A stretch of 16,838 bases of DNA from Bacteroidales bacterium M2 (GTDB taxonomy: Bacteria; Bacteroidota; Bacteroidia; Bacteroidales; Muribaculaceae): NCBI GenBank assembly GCA_001689415.1, contig LUJM01000062.1, positions 1-16,838 on the forward strand, given 5' to 3'. Position numbers and translations under genes: made by a program. Below are positions 15,213-16,838 of the stretch, piece by piece. The notes under the pieces were generated by a model. That model ran no database searches. It was not told where the DNA came from and was given only the letters and a program-made list of their open reading frames with translations. Positions within the stretch are counted from its first letter, which is position 1; each line of letters begins with the position of its first letter.

Positions 15213-16658
15213 ATGGAAATGATTAACAAACTTGCGGCTGCTGCGATTATAGCCGCCGCAAGCACTTCTGCCGTAGCACTCGAACTTCCCGAACAGCTTG
15301 GCGACCACGCCGTACTGCAACAGCAATCCGACGCCAAACTCTGGGGCTGGGCGAAACCTGGTGCTACCGTGACCGTTACCCCATCGTGGAACAACAAAAA
15401 AGTAAGTGTAAAAGCCGACAACAAAGGCCGCTGGACCGCATATGTAGCCACTCCGGCTGCATCATATCAGCCCTACTCTATCACCTTTACCGAAGGCAAG
15501 GATAATATCACTATCAACGATATCCTCATCGGCGAGGTGTGGTTTGCCGCCGGGCAGTCGAATATGGAGATGCCGATGAGGGGTTTCAACTCTCAGCCGG
15601 TCGAAGGCGCTGCCGCCGACATTGCTCGTTCGGGCAGTCTGCGCGACCGCGTGCGTATGGCTTATATGGTACGCGACGACCAAATCGAACCACAGGAGCG
15701 TATCAAAGGCGAGTGGAAAGTGTCATCGCCTGAAAATACTCCCGAGTTCGGTGCACAGGCCTTCTACTTTGCCCGAGAACTCAACGACCTCATCGATGTG
15801 CCGGTAGGCATCATCTGCTCGGCCTATGGCGGCACACAGGTCGAGGGCTGGGTACCGCGCGACATCCTCGACCGCTACGGATATCCAGAGGAGCCGGTTG
15901 TCGACAAAATCATGATGCCTGCATACCGCTATACCACAAAGTATACAACTATGCTCTACCCTCTGATAGGTTATACTATCAAAGGTTTCATATGGAACCA
16001 GGGCGAGTCTAATGCAGGAAATCCTTCGAACTATGCGCAACTTCTTACCGACATGGTGGCGCGTTGGCGTGCTGACTGGGGCGACAAGGACAATAGCCTG
16101 CCGTTCTATCAGACCGAGAATCCGCCTTTCGGCTGGTTTAACCCCACTGCGACTCCGGCTGCAGAAATAAGGGAACAACAGTACATGGCTGTCGACATGA
16201 TACCCAACAGCGGCATCACATGCACTGCCGACCTTGTTCATCCTTACGAAGAACATGTGATACACGGTTCAATGAAACGCGAGATAGGCGAACGCATGGC
16301 TTGGCAGGTTGCTGAGCGCCAATACGGCATCAAAGGCATGCCTTGGCGTTGTCCTACATTCGAATCTATGTCTAAAGCCGACGACGGCTCTGTGCGCGTA
16401 CGATTCAAGGATGTCGCTTTCGGCCTCATTCCGAATGTTGGTAATGTAGAAGGCTTCGAAGTTGCCGGCGAAGACGGCGTATTCTACCCTGCTCAAGGCA
16501 AAGTAGACTGGAATGCCCCCGAGGTAATACTCACTTGCCCCGAGGTCAAGGACATCAAGAATGTACGCTACTGCTTCAAGAATTTCGCTTTAGGCAACCT
16601 GCGCAACTCCTACGGTATGCCCGCAGTTCCTTTCCGCACCGACAAACCCGCCAAATAA
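15213..16658 (+). CDS. SGNH-family sialate O-acetylesterase-type carbohydrate esterase
   Basis: 481 aa from the chosen start. An in-frame ATG at 15174 would overlap the previous gene and place 13 non-hydrophobic residues ahead of the signal peptide, so the ATG at 15213 (or 15219) is preferred; the protein then opens with a normal signal sequence (MINKLAAAAIIAAAS). Numbering from 15213: an N-terminal beta-domain (about 24-100) with LPEQLGDHAVLQQ, then block I VWFAAGQSNMEMPM with nucleophile Ser116, SAYGGTQVEGW (203-213), WNQGESNAGNPSNY (262-275), and the Asp340/His343 dyad in ADLVHPYEEH. All belong to the SASA (PF03629) type. It should deacetylate sugars; despite the family name the substrate here is more likely an acetylated plant polysaccharide than sialic acid. 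It starts one base after the MBL stop codon, implying translational coupling, and is the last gene of the operon. Confidence 0.9.
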   Translation: MEMINKLAAAAIIAAASTSAVALELPEQLGDHAVLQQQSDAKLWGWAKPGATVTVTPSWNNKKVSVKADNKGRWTAYVATPAASYQPYSITFTEGKDNITINDILIGEVWFAAGQSNMEMPMRGFNSQPVEGAAADIARSGSLRDRVRMAYMVRDDQIEPQERIKGEWKVSSPENTPEFGAQAFYFARELNDLIDVPVGIICSAYGGTQVEGWVPRDILDRYGYPEEPVVDKIMMPAYRYTTKYTTMLYPLIGYTIKGFIWNQGESNAGNPSNYAQLLTDMVARWRADWGDKDNSLPFYQTENPPFGWFNPTATPAAEIREQQYMAVDMIPNSGITCTADLVHPYEEHVIHGSMKREIGERMAWQVAERQYGIKGMPWRCPTFESMSKADDGSVRVRFKDVAFGLIPNVGNVEGFEVAGEDGVFYPAQGKVDWNAPEVILTCPEVKDIKNVRYCFKNFALGNLRNSYGMPAVPFRTDKPAK

Positions 16659-16684
16659 GCTATCAGATTCAATAATTCTTATAT

Positions 16685-16718
16685 GATAAAGCCTGACTTC
16701 GGTCAGGCTTTATCTTTT
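16685..16718 (+). terminator. Intrinsic terminator of the four-gene operon
   Basis: A perfect 13-bp stem (16685-16697 with 16702-16714) is capped by a TTCG tetraloop with C-G closing pair, an extra-stable RNA loop, and is followed by TTTTAT. It begins 26 bases after the stop codon of the SGNH esterase. Confidence 0.93.
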
Positions 16719-16732
16719 ATATAAATAGGGAA

Positions 16733-16764
16733 ACAGCCGGTAAGATTCACATCTTTCCGGCTGT
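16733..16764. terminator. Hairpin near the right edge, possibly a terminator for a convergent gene outside the window
   Basis: ACAGCCGG (16733-16740) and CCGGCTGT (16757-16764) form a stem that extends inward over AAGAT/ATCTT with one T-T mismatch, 13 of 14 positions paired. No U-run follows on the plus strand. On the minus strand it is followed by a T-rich but interrupted stretch (TTTCCCTATTTAT). It may end a minus-strand gene lying beyond 16838. In 16765-16838 I see no assignable gene; stops in all three minus frames within the last 40 bases mean that at most a few C-terminal codons could be present. Confidence 0.4.
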
Positions 16765-16838
16765 CATTATGGTAAGTTGATAATTATGTACTTTGAATCC
16801 TATAAGTAGTATTTATTTAGGAAGGTTGAAAACGGTTG

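Noticed and set aside
1..16838. CRISPR arrays, tRNA/rRNA genes, prophage genes and insertion-sequence transposases
   Set aside because: No regularly spaced direct repeats, no cloverleaf-like or rRNA-like sequence and no transposase or integrase motifs were seen on either strand.
16765..16838. C-terminal codons of a minus-strand gene entering from the right edge
   Set aside because: All three minus frames reach a stop within the last 40 bases, leaving 6 to 12 codons at most, too few to support a call.

Overview
The window looks like chromosomal DNA of a gut Bacteroidota, order Bacteroidales, probably near Muribaculaceae. The signs are a one-protein hybrid two-component system with a Y_Y_Y sensor, TAnnTTTG-type -7 promoter boxes, A-rich leaders in place of strong Shine-Dalgarno sites, a full set of secreted carbohydrate enzymes, and a Por-secretion-like C-terminal tail on one of them. 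The family-level placement is inference.

Layout: (1) positions 67-4158 (+) encode a hybrid two-component system (HTCS) sensor/regulator of the type that controls polysaccharide utilization loci. (2) Positions 4159-4614 are non-coding and hold a nested inverted-repeat element (19-bp outer arms, two identical 20-bp REP-like palindromes and complementary inner arms). A perfect bidirectional terminator follows at 4554-4594. (3) Positions 4615-10619 (-) are a two-gene unit: a secreted TIM-barrel-like glycosidase of unassigned family, then a GH106-type alpha-L-rhamnosidase lipoprotein. A 15-bp stem-loop lies between them. (4) Positions 10620-10820 are a divergent promoter region with two -7 boxes and repeated ATTTTTT/TGACACA motifs. 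(5) Positions 10821-16658 (+) are a tight four-gene operon: a GH28/pectate-lyase-like beta-helix protein with extra beta-sandwich regions, an alpha/beta-hydrolase esterase, a secreted metallo-beta-lactamase-fold hydrolase, and an SGNH sialate-O-acetylesterase-type esterase. It ends in a strong UUCG-loop terminator. (6) The last 120 bases hold another hairpin and no assignable gene.

Taken together the genes resemble the enzyme arm of a pectin-type locus, perhaps acetylated rhamnogalacturonan. The GH106 would remove rhamnose, the beta-helix enzyme would act on galacturonic acid linkages, and two esterases of different folds would remove acyl groups. The MBL-fold protein and the TIM-barrel protein have no obvious assigned reaction. 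No SusC/SusD pair, lyase or transporter is present here, so uptake functions must lie outside the window or be shared with another locus. The least-explained items are the TIM-barrel protein, the MBL protein inside a carbohydrate operon, the beta-helix protein with non-canonical GH28 motifs, and the nested-palindrome element.
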